This document shows positions 40,885-49,690 of a DNA stretch of 64,000 nucleotides, in pieces. Position numbers and translations under genes: made by a program. Origin of the DNA: JAGRKR01 sp041397725 (GTDB lineage: Bacteria > Pseudomonadota > Alphaproteobacteria > Rhizobiales > Hyphomicrobiaceae). Where the stretch lies: positions 744,001 to 808,000 of the forward strand of contig JAWKVZ010000001.1 of NCBI GenBank assembly GCA_041397725.1, in the 5' to 3' direction. The notes beneath the pieces are model-generated. The model worked only from the letters and a program-made list of their open reading frames with translations. It ran no database searches and had not been told where the DNA came from. Numbering within the stretch: the first letter of the stretch is position 1; every line of letters starts with the position of its first letter.

Positions 40885-42339
40885 TCATTTTGGCTGTGGA
40901 TAACGCCAGTACCAGGCTCCGCGCCTTTCGATGCGCTCGAGAATGGGAATGCGCTTCTCCGGCGGGCGCTCGCCCGTGCGCAACAGCAGGCCGATATCGT
41001 TGATCAGCGCCTTCGACTCCGCATAGCCGGAATGATTGAGCGCCAGCCACGCAGTACTCACGGCCGTGATGTCGATGGTGTCGATGCCGGCGACCACGAC
41101 CGGTCCGTCCTCGGGAACATCGCCCGCCCGTGGCACACCGCCGCCGAACCTGCGCGAGGCGCGCATGGCCAGATCGCTCGACGACGCATAGAGCGTGATC
41201 CCGCGGCCGACGCCCTGGATCTGCCGCGCCAGGTTCTCGAACACGTCCCGGTCGACATCGGGCGCCGCCAGGATGATCTGGTTGATCGTGACGTCCGGAC
41301 GTGCGGCGGCGAGCTTCTTGAGATCGGACAGCACGTGCAGAAGCGGCAGGTTGCCCATGCTGTGGGCGATGATGTTGACGCTCTTGGCCCCCGACCGTGC
41401 CACCACGAGCTCCAGGAACGCCTTCAGGAACGGCTCGGACTGGCGCGAGCTGTCGCGGTCGTAGGTATAGCTGCCGAGTCCTCCGCCCGAGGGCCAGCTG
41501 TAGACGAACGGCGCGCCGTCGAACCTCAGGTCGTAGGCGATCTGCGCCGCCCGATAGAGCGCGGCGTCGAATGGCGTATTGTAGCCGTGCACGAAGATCA
41601 GCGCCTGGTCCTTGTTGCGCGAGGAGCTTGCCAGCCGCGCACGCACCAGCCTCAGGAACTCCTCCTCGGACAGCACGCCGATCCGCTGGATCGTGAAGTG
41701 CTTCTTCGGGTCCTCGGCCTGCTCGTAGATGGTGATGTTGGTGAAGGGAATACGGATGGACCAGGGCCGCTCCACCTGCGGCACCTGATGGATGCGCGGC
41801 ACCGTCACCAGCGCCTGTCCGAGCAGCAGCTTGCGCGCCCGCTCGGAGCCGAAGGAAATGCGCTTGGCGCCGGCCGCCTCGTCGCGCTTCCTGTCCGTGC
41901 CGAAGAAGACGGGGACACTGTGATAGTCCGGCTCGGCGGCCTTTTCCTCCGGCGTGCTCCGCCTGGGGCTTGGTGGGACCACCGGCTTCGCCGGCACACT
42001 GCCGCCCTTGGGGGCCGGCGCGAGATCGGCCGGTCGATCAGCCTTGCGGAAAGCGCGGCGAGCAGGCGGCGGCTCGCGCGCGCTGCCGGGCGCCGCTTCA
42101 TCCTGCGTGGCCGGCGGCGGCCCCATCCGTTTCATGACGCCACCGAGCTGGCTCGGCGTCACGAGCAGCGCGTAGGTCAGGGCGCCAGCGCCGAAAACCA
42201 GCGCCACGGTCATGGCGATGCGGATCAAGCGGCGGGCGCCCTCCCGCAGGCGTGCCGTGAGACGCATGAGCAGCAGGACGAGGATTGCGGCAGCCACGAA
42301 GATCGCGCCGCTGATGACCAGAGGCGTCCAGTCGGACAT
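40885..42339 (-). CDS. DUF900 alpha/beta hydrolase, membrane anchored
   Basis: This 484-residue protein has two N-terminal membrane helices (residues 8-26 and 42-60), a Pro-rich linker, and a DUF900 esterase/lipase-like domain. The domain contains VPVFFGTDRKRDE, ALIFVHGYNTPFDAALYRAAQ (oxyanion loop), the nucleophile elbow NIIAHSMGN, and a late histidine in WLALNHSGYAES. The hydrolase domain is probably periplasmic. The substrate is unknown. The ATG at 42339 precedes the first helix. It is convergent with the 2TM gene, with 253 bp of unremarkable sequence between. Confidence 0.85.
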   Translation of the reverse strand: MSDWTPLVISGAIFVAAAILVLLLMRLTARLREGARRLIRIAMTVALVFGAGALTYALLVTPSQLGGVMKRMGPPPATQDEAAPGSAREPPPARRAFRKADRPADLAPAPKGGSVPAKPVVPPSPRRSTPEEKAAEPDYHSVPVFFGTDRKRDEAAGAKRISFGSERARKLLLGQALVTVPRIHQVPQVERPWSIRIPFTNITIYEQAEDPKKHFTIQRIGVLSEEEFLRLVRARLASSSRNKDQALIFVHGYNTPFDAALYRAAQIAYDLRFDGAPFVYSWPSGGGLGSYTYDRDSSRQSEPFLKAFLELVVARSGAKSVNIIAHSMGNLPLLHVLSDLKKLAAARPDVTINQIILAAPDVDRDVFENLARQIQGVGRGITLYASSSDLAMRASRRFGGGVPRAGDVPEDGPVVVAGIDTIDITAVSTAWLALNHSGYAESKALINDIGLLLRTGERPPEKRIPILERIERRGAWYWRYPQPK

Positions 42340-42508
42340 GCCAGACCTCCTTTTCCGCTTTCGCCGTCGCCTGTCTGCGCATTACGCTCGCGACGACGAC
42401 TTGTCACTGCGATGTGGCGGCCCCGTGACGGCGTCATGCCCTCACGCGGCGGCGGCGTCGCCCCGCCCGTCACCGCGAACTATACAGCACAGCGCATACG
42501 CAACACCC

Positions 42509-43432
42509 ATGTCGCGCCTCACCGCAACCCTGCTCCTTGTCGCGGCGATGGCTCTGGTCGGAGCCAACGTGCCCTTCGGCAAGGCGTTGGTCGCGGAGCT
42601 GCCGCTGCTGCCCTTCATGGTCTATCGCTTCGCGCTGTCGAGTGCGGCGCTCGCATTGCTGCTGCCGCTCGAACCGCCGCGCTCCTCGTCCTGGCCGAGC
42701 GTCCGCCAGATCGGCGGCATCGCCGCCATGTCGCTCGTCGGCATGGTGATGTTCACGCTGCTGATGCTCGAAGGCCTGAGACGCACCAGCTCCATCGACG
42801 CCGGAGTTATCACCGCGACGATGCCGGCCGTCGTCGCCCTGCTCGGCCTCATCGTCCACGCCGAGCGGCCGGGCGTCCGGCGCCTGTTCGCGATCGCGCT
42901 GGCAGCGGCCGGTATCGCCATCGTCAGCGTCTCCGGCGCAGCGACGGGAGAGCGGACGCTGATCGGCAACCTGCTGGTCGGCGGCGCCGTCCTCTGCGAG
43001 GCGGCCTTCGTACTCATGGCGCGCCAGCTCAGCCGCGACCTGCCGCCGATCCGCCTGTCGCTTGCGGCCAATCTGGCCGGCCTCGCCATCGTCCTGCCCC
43101 CGGCCCTGCCCGAGCTGGCGACCCTCGATCTCGCCGCCGTGCGACCGGGCATGTGGGCGCTCGCCACGTGGTACGTGCTGGCGGCCAGCGTCTTCGCTCT
43201 CCTGCTCTGGTACCGGGGCTTGCCGCACGTCGAGACGTCGCTGGCCGGGCTGGCGACCGTCGCGCTGCCCCTGACCGCCCTGGCCGTGGCCGTCCTGTGG
43301 CTCGGGGAGCCCCTCGCCGGCGGCCAGATCGCCGGCGGCGCGCTCGCCATTCTCGCCATCGTGCTGGCCGCGCGCGAGCCGGCGCACCCCGTCCGCCCGC
43401 CCGCGGCCTCCCGTGCAAGGCTTGGCTTGTGA
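42509..43432 (+). CDS. EamA-family (DMT) transporter
   Basis: This 307-residue protein has ten hydrophobic segments forming two EamA repeats: ATLLLVAAMALVGANVPFGK to LGLIVHAERPG, and NLLVGGAVLCEAAFVLMA to IAGGALAILAIVLAA. The second repeat holds the usual ATVALPLTALAVAVLWLGEPL. It probably exports or imports a small metabolite. The substrate cannot be read. It lies 50 bp upstream of the two decarboxylase genes on the same strand and may be in one operon with them. Confidence 0.85.
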   Translation: MSRLTATLLLVAAMALVGANVPFGKALVAELPLLPFMVYRFALSSAALALLLPLEPPRSSSWPSVRQIGGIAAMSLVGMVMFTLLMLEGLRRTSSIDAGVITATMPAVVALLGLIVHAERPGVRRLFAIALAAAGIAIVSVSGAATGERTLIGNLLVGGAVLCEAAFVLMARQLSRDLPPIRLSLAANLAGLAIVLPPALPELATLDLAAVRPGMWALATWYVLAASVFALLLWYRGLPHVETSLAGLATVALPLTALAVAVLWLGEPLAGGQIAGGALAILAIVLAAREPAHPVRPPAASRARLGL

Positions 43433-43482
43433 GCGCCGGACGAGCGAATTAAGATCGGCGGGCAAACAAACGAGGGGAGCGC

Positions 43483-43995
43483 ATGACAGACTGGCGCGAC
43501 GACATTCACAAGATTTTCACGGAAAACGACATCCAGCAGGTGTCCTATGTTCCGGACGCGGGCCATGCCCGGGTGATCGATCTCTGCCGTGAGGACAACC
43601 GCATGAACGCGGTGCCCATGACGACGGAGATGGAAGGCATCGGCCTCGCCTGCGGAGCCTGGCTCGGCGGCCAGAAGGCAGTGATCCTCATGCAGTCGTC
43701 CGGCGTCGGCAACTGCATCAACGCACTGTCGCTGCCGGCGGTCTGCCAATTCCCGCTGCTGATGCTGGTCGCCATGCGCGGCGAGTTCGGCGAAGGACAG
43801 CGCTGGCAGATGCCGATGGGCCACGCCGTGCGGCCGTCGCTCGAGGCGATGGGCGTCGTCTGCTACGACGTCAAGCATGCGGCCGATGTCCGCCCCGTGC
43901 TCGAGAACGCCATCACCTATGCCTTCCAGGGGCACAACCGTGTCGCGCTGCTGCTCTCGCAGCAGTTGATCGGCGCCAAGAAATTCACGAAGTAA
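43483..43995 (+). CDS. ThDP-dependent decarboxylase, PYR subunit (ComD/sulfopyruvate decarboxylase alpha-like)
   Basis: This 170-residue protein is the pyrimidine-binding half of a thiamine-diphosphate enzyme split into two genes. It has the activating glutamate in MTTEMEGIGLACGAWLGGQ, and LMQSSGVGNCINALSLP and QFPLLMLVAMRGEFGE. The size and phrases match sulfopyruvate decarboxylase alpha (ComD) and the N-terminal half of phosphonopyruvate decarboxylase. Both convert a 3-sulfo- or 3-phosphono-pyruvate to the aldehyde. GGGGAG lies close before the ATG. The partner gene starts 9 bp downstream. Confidence 0.8.
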   Translation: MTDWRDDIHKIFTENDIQQVSYVPDAGHARVIDLCREDNRMNAVPMTTEMEGIGLACGAWLGGQKAVILMQSSGVGNCINALSLPAVCQFPLLMLVAMRGEFGEGQRWQMPMGHAVRPSLEAMGVVCYDVKHAADVRPVLENAITYAFQGHNRVALLLSQQLIGAKKFTK

Positions 43996-44004
43996 GAGGA
44001 CCAG

Positions 44005-44607
44005 ATGAGCACAGCAAAGGGCCAGGTTCTCGAGCGCCGCAATGCCGCGCGCAAGATCCTAGACGCGCTCGCCGACGATGCTCTCATCGTCGCCAGCGTC
44101 GGCACACCGACCGGCGATGTCGCCGCCGCCAAGGAGCGGAACCTCAATTTCTACCTGCGAGGCGCCATGGGTTGCGCCTCCAGCGTCGCGCTCGGCCTCG
44201 CGCTGGCGCAGCCCGAGCGTCGCGTCCTGAACTTCGTCGGTGACGCCGAGCTGCTGATGACGGCGGGTTCGCTCGCCACAATCGCGGTCATGCGCCCGAA
44301 GAATCTGGCCGTCGTCGTGCTGGACAACGAGGCCTACGGCGAAACCGGCATGCAGAAGGCCGCCACCGGCTACGGCGTCGACATCGCGGGCATCGCCAAG
44401 GCGAGCGGCTTTCCGGTGACGGCCACCGCGCGCACGGAAAGCGACCTCGCCAAGGCCGTCGAGAGCATCCATGGCGGGCAGGGCCCGGTGCTGATCGTGG
44501 TCAAGGTGCGCCAGGAGAAGCCCGACCGCGTGGCGCTGCCCTATGACGGCGTCTGGATCAAGAACCGCTTCCGCGAGGCGCTGCTCGGCGAGGACGGCAT
44601 CATCTGA
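44005..44607 (+). CDS. ThDP-dependent decarboxylase, PP subunit (ComE/sulfopyruvate decarboxylase beta-like)
   Basis: This 200-residue protein is the diphosphate-binding half. The metal-ThDP motif runs from FVGDAELLMTAGSLATIAVM to VLDNEAYGETGMQ, with Asp and Asn in the GDx(24-28)N arrangement; the usual glycine after GD is Ala. LRGAMGCASSVALGLALAQP is the helix typical of this half. Together with the preceding gene it makes a complete enzyme, probably alpha-2 beta-2 or larger. Coenzyme M synthesis is not expected in this organism, so a role in sulfonate or phosphonate breakdown is more likely (inference). Confidence 0.8.
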   Translation: MSTAKGQVLERRNAARKILDALADDALIVASVGTPTGDVAAAKERNLNFYLRGAMGCASSVALGLALAQPERRVLNFVGDAELLMTAGSLATIAVMRPKNLAVVVLDNEAYGETGMQKAATGYGVDIAGIAKASGFPVTATARTESDLAKAVESIHGGQGPVLIVVKVRQEKPDRVALPYDGVWIKNRFREALLGEDGII

Positions 44608-44638
44608 CCTCACCGACGAGGCCCCACAGAACGTCTCG

Positions 44639-44671
44639 ACGAGGGCGCACGCGCGCCCTCGTTTCGTTTCG
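44639..44671 (+). terminator. Rho-independent terminator after the decarboxylase genes
   Basis: A perfect 10-bp stem (ACGAGGGCGC at 44639-44648 with GCGCCCTCGT at 44653-44662) with a 4-nt loop is followed by TTCGTTTC. It sits between the convergent decarboxylase and oxidoreductase genes and ends the plus-strand transcript. Confidence 0.7.
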
Positions 44672-44676
44672 GGGCC

Positions 44677-45858
44677 TCAGGCATAGCCGATCTTCTTCAG
44701 TCCCTCGCGGATCTCGGCGCGCCGCCGGACGGCCCAGCCGTACGGGTCCGGCCAGAGCTTGTGCTCGGGATCGACGCCGAGCGCTTGTGAGGCGTGCAGC
44801 GCCCAATAGGGGTTGTAGATCGCCTCGCGACCGATGGCGGTGAGATCCGCCCGCCCGTCGCTGACGATCGCCTCCGCCTGATGCGGATCGATGATGACGC
44901 CGACCGCCATCGTCTTGACGCCGGCATCGCGCCGCAACCGCTCGGCATAGGGCACCTGGAAGCCCGGCAGGCGCTCCCCGCCCTTGGGCAGCGGCTTGCC
45001 GCCATCGTCGGCGCGGAAATGCGGCGGTCCGGAGATGCCACCGGCGGAGCAGTCGACGACATCCACCCCGCACGCCGCCAGCTCGCTCGCCAGCGCCACG
45101 GAATCGTCGAGCGACCAGCCGCCGGCCGGCCCGTCCACCGCGGAGATGCGGAAAAACAGCGGCAGGTTGGACGGCCAGACCTCGCGCACCGCCCGCGCGA
45201 CCTCGAGCGCAAACCGCATGCGGCCGGCGCGGTCGCCGCCGTAGCCGTCGTTGCGATGATTGGCGAGTGGCGACAGGAAGCTGTGTACGAGGTAGCCGTG
45301 CGCACCGTGCACCTCGAGCACGCGAAAACCGGCGGCCAGCGCGCGGCGGGCGGACGCGGCGAAGGCGGCGACGATGCGCGCGATGCCGGCCTCGTCCAGG
45401 GCGTCTGGCGTCGGCCAGCCCGGCCCGACCGCCTCCGCGCACGGGCCGACGACGGGCCAAGGCGGCTCGCCGGCAGCGGCGTGCACCGCCGTCAACGGCG
45501 CGCTGCCCTCCCAGGGTCGGCTGACCGAGGCCTTCCGCCCGGCATGCGCGAGCTGGATGCCGGGAACCGCGCCGAGACGCTCGATGTGGCGCGTGATGCC
45601 CTTGAGCGGCTCGATCTGCGCATCGCTCCACAGGCCACAGCAGCCATGCGTGATGCGGCCGGCCGGCTCCACCGCCGTCGCCTCGGTGAAGACCAGGGCC
45701 GCGCCGCCACGCGCGAAGCCGCCGAGATGCGAGAGATGCCAGTCCGACGCGAAGCCCCCGACGGACGAGTACATGCACAATGGCGCGATCACGACGCGGT
45801 TCTTGAGCGTGACGCTGCGCAACGTCAACGGGCTGAACAGATGCGATGGCTGGCTCAT
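44677..45858 (-). CDS. Old yellow enzyme family NADH:flavin oxidoreductase (YqjM-like)
   Basis: This 393-residue FMN-dependent TIM-barrel enzyme reduces activated C=C bonds. APLCMYS near the N terminus carries the Cys and Tyr that mark the YqjM (thermophilic-like) class. QLAHAGRKAS, EVHGAHGYLVHSFLSPLANHR and RFALEVARAVRE follow, with GLKKIGYA at the end. The length is normal for the class. The physiological substrate is unknown. The ATG at 45858 has GGGGAG five bases upstream. Confidence 0.9.
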   Translation of the reverse strand: MSQPSHLFSPLTLRSVTLKNRVVIAPLCMYSSVGGFASDWHLSHLGGFARGGAALVFTEATAVEPAGRITHGCCGLWSDAQIEPLKGITRHIERLGAVPGIQLAHAGRKASVSRPWEGSAPLTAVHAAAGEPPWPVVGPCAEAVGPGWPTPDALDEAGIARIVAAFAASARRALAAGFRVLEVHGAHGYLVHSFLSPLANHRNDGYGGDRAGRMRFALEVARAVREVWPSNLPLFFRISAVDGPAGGWSLDDSVALASELAACGVDVVDCSAGGISGPPHFRADDGGKPLPKGGERLPGFQVPYAERLRRDAGVKTMAVGVIIDPHQAEAIVSDGRADLTAIGREAIYNPYWALHASQALGVDPEHKLWPDPYGWAVRRRAEIREGLKKIGYA

Positions 45859-46057
45859 GCGGCTCCCCGTCCCTTTCTCGATGGCGATCCCGGTGAGCTT
45901 ACCGCCCGCCCGGCCGCCCCTGTCAACAACAGCGGAGATCGCGCGACGTGCGGCTTCCGCTCCGCCGCCTGCCGGGCTATATCGAAAGCACCCTGTCATC
46001 GCGCGGCAAATCCGATCGTCGAACGCCTGCCGTCGCCCGCCATCGCAGAAGCCCGCA

Positions 46058-46939
46058 TTGACATCCGCTCCGAGCTACCTCCCGGTCGTCCTGTCGCTGG
46101 TCTCGGCATTTATGTTCGCACTCTCCATCCAGTGCCAGAACATGGGCCTGCAGGAGGGTGAACCACGCACGGGAGCGATGATCGGTGTCGTGGCGAGCGC
46201 GCTCGCCTACTGGGTGTTCGCGCCGTTCGTCGTGCAGGCCGGCTGGTGGCTGACCTGGGGGACGGTCCTGTTCTGCATCGTCGGGCTGTTCCGGCCATCC
46301 GTCTCCTCGAGCCTAGCGATGGCGAGCGTGCGGCGGATGGGACCGACGTTGACGAGCGGCCTGACGGCGACGACGCCGATCTTCGCCGCCGGAACAGCCA
46401 TGATCCTGCTCGGCGAGCGCCTGACGCCGATGACGGCCGCGGGCACGCTGTTCGTCGTCGCCGGCATCGCCGTCATCGCCCTGCGGCCCGGCGGCGTGGC
46501 GCGCAGTTTTCCGCTCTGGGCGCTCGCTCTCCCCCTCGGCGCCGCCTTCTTCCGCGCGCTCGGCCATCCGATCACCAAGCTCGGCTACGACAGCGTCGCC
46601 AGCCCGTTCTTCGCGGGCCTCGTGTCCAACACGGTGTCAGCCCTGGTGCTGCTCGCCACGCTGCAGGTCCGCAAGGCGACGATCACGGGCGGCGTCGCGA
46701 GCTACCGCTGGTTCATCGCGGCAGGGCTCATCAACGCGGCGTCGCTCTACTCGCTCAACCTTGCGCTGGCACACGGCCCCCTGCTGGTCGTCGCGCCCAT
46801 CGTCGCGAGCTCGCCCGTGTTCGTCATGCTGCTGGGGCTGCTCGTGTTCCGGAAGGAGACGATCACCTGGCGGACGGTGGCGACGATCGCCCTCGTCGTG
46901 CCGGGCGTCATGCTGGTGGCCATGAACGGCCCGGGGTGA
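46058..46939 (+). CDS. EamA-family (DMT) transporter
   Basis: This protein of about 293 residues has ten hydrophobic segments and two EamA repeats (first half LPVVLSLVSAFMFALSIQCQ to FVVAGIAVIAL; second half FPLWALALPLGAAFFRALGH to VVPGVMLVAMNG). The second TM region has ATTPIFAAGTAMILLGERLT, the conserved end of an EamA repeat. The start is uncertain: I chose the TTG at 46058 because it is the first possible codon before TM1 and no ATG or GTG fits; AGAAG precedes it weakly. It is divergent from the flavin oxidoreductase gene. Confidence 0.8.
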   Translation: MTSAPSYLPVVLSLVSAFMFALSIQCQNMGLQEGEPRTGAMIGVVASALAYWVFAPFVVQAGWWLTWGTVLFCIVGLFRPSVSSSLAMASVRRMGPTLTSGLTATTPIFAAGTAMILLGERLTPMTAAGTLFVVAGIAVIALRPGGVARSFPLWALALPLGAAFFRALGHPITKLGYDSVASPFFAGLVSNTVSALVLLATLQVRKATITGGVASYRWFIAAGLINAASLYSLNLALAHGPLLVVAPIVASSPVFVMLLGLLVFRKETITWRTVATIALVVPGVMLVAMNGPG

Positions 46940-47089
46940 ACGGCCCGAACCATCACGCACACAGGGACCGGCGACCGTGTCCCGACGCGCACCGGCACCT
47001 CGTCGTCTTAGGCTTGCCATTGTGGTAAACATCGCTCAGAGTCGCACTGCGGTGCCTGCGATCCCTCGCCCGGCGCCGGCTTGCCAACG

Positions 47090-48055
47090 GTGACCACATT
47101 GCAGCTCGTCGCGCTCGCCAGAAACCCGGTCCCCAGCGGCGCCCACGCCGGGATGTTCAACGGCTACGACGGCAACCCGCTGCGCTACGCGATCTGGCGC
47201 CCATCGCGCGCGCCGACACGTGGCACGGTCTGCGTCTTCCCCGGTCGCGGCGAGTACATCGAGAAGTACTTCGAGGTCGTCGCCGACCTGCGCCGCCGCG
47301 GCTTCTTCGTCGCGGTCATGGACTGGCGCGGCCAGGGCGGCTCGTGGCGCGCCCTGCCCAACCGCAACAAGGGCTATGTGCGCAGCTTCCGCGAGTACGA
47401 CGACGACCTGCTGCGCTTCATGAAGGACATCGTGCTGCCGGACTGTCCGCCGCCATTCGTGGCGCTGGCGCATTCCATGGGCGGCAACATTCTGCTGCGC
47501 AACGCCCGGCTCGAGGGCTCCTGGTTCGAGCGCATGGTGCTCGTCGCACCGATGCTGGCCTTGAACGATGAGCAGTTCCCGGTGCCGCGCTGGCTCGCCC
47601 GCCCGGCGGCAGAACTCGCCACGTTGCTCGGCCTGGGCAAGCTCACTATTCCCGGCGGCTCGCCGAAGCCGATGGAGACGCAGCCTTACGAGGGCAACCG
47701 GCTGACCTCCGACCGGGAGCGGTTCGCGCGCAACAAGGCCGTGGTCGAGACCGCGCCGGAGCTGGGGCTCGGCTCGCCGACGCTCGCCTGGATGCGCGCG
47801 GCCTTCGCCTCGATGAGCCTGCTCTGGCGACCGGACTTCGCAAGCTCCGTGCGCATCCCCGTGCTCATGCTGGCGGCCGGAGACGACCGCATCGTCTCGG
47901 CCACGGCCATCGAGGAGTATGCCAGCCGCCTCAAGATCGGCGCGCATGTGCTGATCCCCGGGGCCCGCCACGAGATCGTCCAGGAGCGGGACGAGTTGCG
48001 GCTCCAGTTCTGGGCCACGTTCGACGCCTACCTCGGCGTCGAGAAGGTGGTCTGA
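47090..48055 (+). CDS. Alpha/beta hydrolase, lysophospholipase-like (PldB family)
   Basis: This 321-residue hydrolase has GTVCVFPGRGEYIEKYFEVV (the oxyanion region of the lysophospholipase/monoacylglycerol lipase group), MDWRGQGGS, the nucleophile elbow ALAHSMGGNI, an acid in LAAGDDRIVSA and the histidine in IPGARHEIVQE. It probably cleaves lysophospholipids or monoglycerides at the inner membrane. The start could be the GTG at 47090 or the TTG at 47081; neither has a good ribosome-binding site. It is convergent with hisN. Confidence 0.85.
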   Translation: MTTLQLVALARNPVPSGAHAGMFNGYDGNPLRYAIWRPSRAPTRGTVCVFPGRGEYIEKYFEVVADLRRRGFFVAVMDWRGQGGSWRALPNRNKGYVRSFREYDDDLLRFMKDIVLPDCPPPFVALAHSMGGNILLRNARLEGSWFERMVLVAPMLALNDEQFPVPRWLARPAAELATLLGLGKLTIPGGSPKPMETQPYEGNRLTSDRERFARNKAVVETAPELGLGSPTLAWMRAAFASMSLLWRPDFASSVRIPVLMLAAGDDRIVSATAIEEYASRLKIGAHVLIPGARHEIVQERDELRLQFWATFDAYLGVEKVV

Positions 48056-48080
48056 GAGCGGCACCGGCGCGGCGGCGGCC

Positions 48081-48908
48081 TCAGCCTCGCGACAGCACGC
48101 CCCCGAGAACCCCGAGCGCCGCCTCGTGCAGCCGCTTGTCACCGGTTGCCAGGATGGCGCCTCCCTGGGTCGCCGGCTCGCCGGTCCAGGTGCTGATCGC
48201 GCCGCCAGCGCCTTCCACGATCGGAATGAGCGCGACGATGTCGTGCGGCTTCAGCCCGGTTTCGAAAATGATGTCCACGTAGCCCGCCGCCAGCAGGCAG
48301 TAGGCGTAGCAGTCACCACCATAGCGCGTCATGCGCGTGCGGGCCTTGAGCGCGGCAAAGGCCTCGGCCTCGCGCCCGGCGGCGAAGAGATCGGGATGCG
48401 TCGTCGAGAACACCGCCGCATCGAGGCTCGGGCACGGCCGGGTCGCCAGTCGCTGGCGTTCGCAACCCGCCCAGCGCCCGTAGGCCACCCCGCCCTCGCT
48501 CCAGAAACGCTCGCGCGTGAACGGCTGGTCCATGATGCCGAGCAGAGGCGTCTCGTCGTGAAGCAGGCCGATGAGCGTTCCCCAGACGGGATAGCCCATG
48601 ATGAATGCCCGTGTGCCGTCGATCGGGTCGACGACCCAGCGATAGCGACCGTTGGCCGGCTTGCTGGCGAACTCCTCGCCGACGATGCCGTGATCGGGCG
48701 CCAAGCGCTCGAGCTCGCGCCGGATGGCCACCTCGGCGGCCCGATCGGCCTCGGTGACCGGGTCGAAGCCGCCGTCGGACGCCTTGTTGTCGACGCTGAT
48801 CGGCCGCCGGAAATGCGGCAGGATCGCCTCGGCCGAGCGGTCGGCGAGCACATGACCGATCTCCAGAAGCTCGGCCATGTCTGCCGCAGTGGGTGTGTTC
48901 TGGCTCAT
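48081..48908 (-). CDS. hisN: Histidinol-phosphatase, inositol-monophosphatase type
   Basis: This 275-residue protein dephosphorylates L-histidinol phosphate in histidine synthesis. The metal motifs of the inositol-monophosphatase superfamily are DPVTEADRAAE, GEEFAS, WVVDPIDGTRAFIMGYP and TGLKPHDIVALIPIVEGAGG. The HisN subgroup phrase GGDCYAYCLLAAGYVDIIFE is present. Length and motifs fit HisN better than SuhB or CysQ, but specificity is not proven. The ATG at 48908 has AGGAGG twelve bases upstream. Upstream lies the sRNA array. Confidence 0.85.
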   Translation of the reverse strand: MSQNTPTAADMAELLEIGHVLADRSAEAILPHFRRPISVDNKASDGGFDPVTEADRAAEVAIRRELERLAPDHGIVGEEFASKPANGRYRWVVDPIDGTRAFIMGYPVWGTLIGLLHDETPLLGIMDQPFTRERFWSEGGVAYGRWAGCERQRLATRPCPSLDAAVFSTTHPDLFAAGREAEAFAALKARTRMTRYGGDCYAYCLLAAGYVDIIFETGLKPHDIVALIPIVEGAGGAISTWTGEPATQGGAILATGDKRLHEAALGVLGGVLSRG

Positions 48909-49045
48909 TCTAGGCCGCCTCCTGGGCTTGCTGCGCGACACCGCCACCGGCCATGCCCGCCCCTGGCGACGAGCGCTGACCAGCCACATCTGTGGCGCCT
49001 CGGTAACATCGGTCGGGGCAATCCGTACATCGTCACTCGCTACGT

Positions 49046-49074
49046 CTTGAAGGCGGCTGCGGCAAGGCAAATAT
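49046..49074 (+). promoter_or_regulatory. RpoH-like promoter of sRNA copy 1
   Basis: CTTGAA (CTTG at 49046-49049) is followed 19 bases later by AAATAT (49069-49074). The spacing equals that of the CTTG and -10 boxes at copies 2 and 3. It fits the alphaproteobacterial RpoH consensus (CTTG, about 17 nt, then a TATNT-containing box) moderately. Confidence 0.45.
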
Positions 49075-49080
49075 CGATGA

Positions 49081-49177
49081 GGCGACATGAGGATTGATTC
49101 CCTCATTGGCGCTGCCCTTCTTGGGCGTTTCCTCCCTAGACTTGGGCCGTACCCTCGGGCACGGCCCCTTTTCTTTG
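49081..49177 (+). ncRNA. Small RNA with anti-Shine-Dalgarno motif, copy 1
   Basis: This is the first of three tandem homologous elements in the 1-kb gap between hisN and the N-formylglutamate amidohydrolase gene. A 5' stem (ATGAGG/CCTCAT) is followed by a short hairpin GCCC-TTCTT-GGGC (49114-49126), then a 27-nt block (49123-49149) identical in all copies and containing TTTCCTCCCTAG. The terminator stem GGGCCGT/ACGGCCC is followed by CTTTTCTTT. The predicted length is about 97 nt. The CCUCCC would pair with ribosome-binding sites. The boundaries are inferred from promoter and terminator. The design resembles the alpha-r14 and CcsR/Cuckoo RNAs of Rhizobiales and Rhodobacter; no covariance model was run. 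Confidence 0.7.
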
Positions 49178-49271
49178 TTCCGGCGCCGGCTCGGCGTGCC
49201 GGAGCAGCCAGCCTGCCCCTATCGTCATACGCCGGGAGTGACCCGGCCTTGCGAAATCCACCCGTCAGGGT

Positions 49272-49300
49272 CTTGATTCTTGTGCGTTGCACATTATATC
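49272..49300 (+). promoter_or_regulatory. RpoH-like promoter of sRNA copy 2
   Basis: CTTG (49272-49275) and TATATC (49295-49300) are 19 bases apart; TTATATCGG matches the RpoH -10 pattern well. The spacer contains the inverted repeat TGTGC-GTT-GCACA, also present in similar form at copy 3. Confidence 0.55.
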
Positions 49301-49306
49301 GGTGCG

Positions 49307-49404
49307 ATGCGGCATGCTGCGACCTCGTCGCGCTGCCGTTGCCCTCCTTGGGCGTTTCCTCCCTAGACTTGGGCCGCTCGCATGTCGAGCGGCCCCTTTT
49401 CTTT
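49307..49404 (+). ncRNA. Small RNA with anti-Shine-Dalgarno motifs, copy 2
   Basis: The second element has the hairpin GCCC-TCCTT-GGGC, which exposes CCUCCUU, the exact kind of sequence found at the 3' end of 16S rRNA. The shared 27-nt block follows at 49350-49376 with CCTCCC. The terminator stem GGGCCGCTCG/CGAGCGGCCC ends in CTTTTCTTT. The length is about 98 nt. Terminator arm sequences differ between copies while base pairing is kept, which is covariation evidence for a structured RNA. Confidence 0.75.
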
Positions 49405-49690
49405 GGGGAGGCCGTCCCCCCGCGCAACGCGCTGTACTCCCGAAGCAACGCCCTGCCGGAATTACCTCGCTCTTTCAGTGCGTTATCAGTACAAATTGGT
49501 TCTGCCGCGGCCGCGATGCGCCGGCATGGACGGTAACGCCAGCGCCCGCGATGCGCGCAAACGTGCGTTGCAACCCAACGTTCACGTAAGCAAATGGTCC
49601 AGATGTTTGCCTCTGCGCGCGCCAGTCGTGCCCATGCCGCGTGCACCCCGCGCGCAACCTATGACAGGTTGTCGCTGCGGCCAGAAGGGG

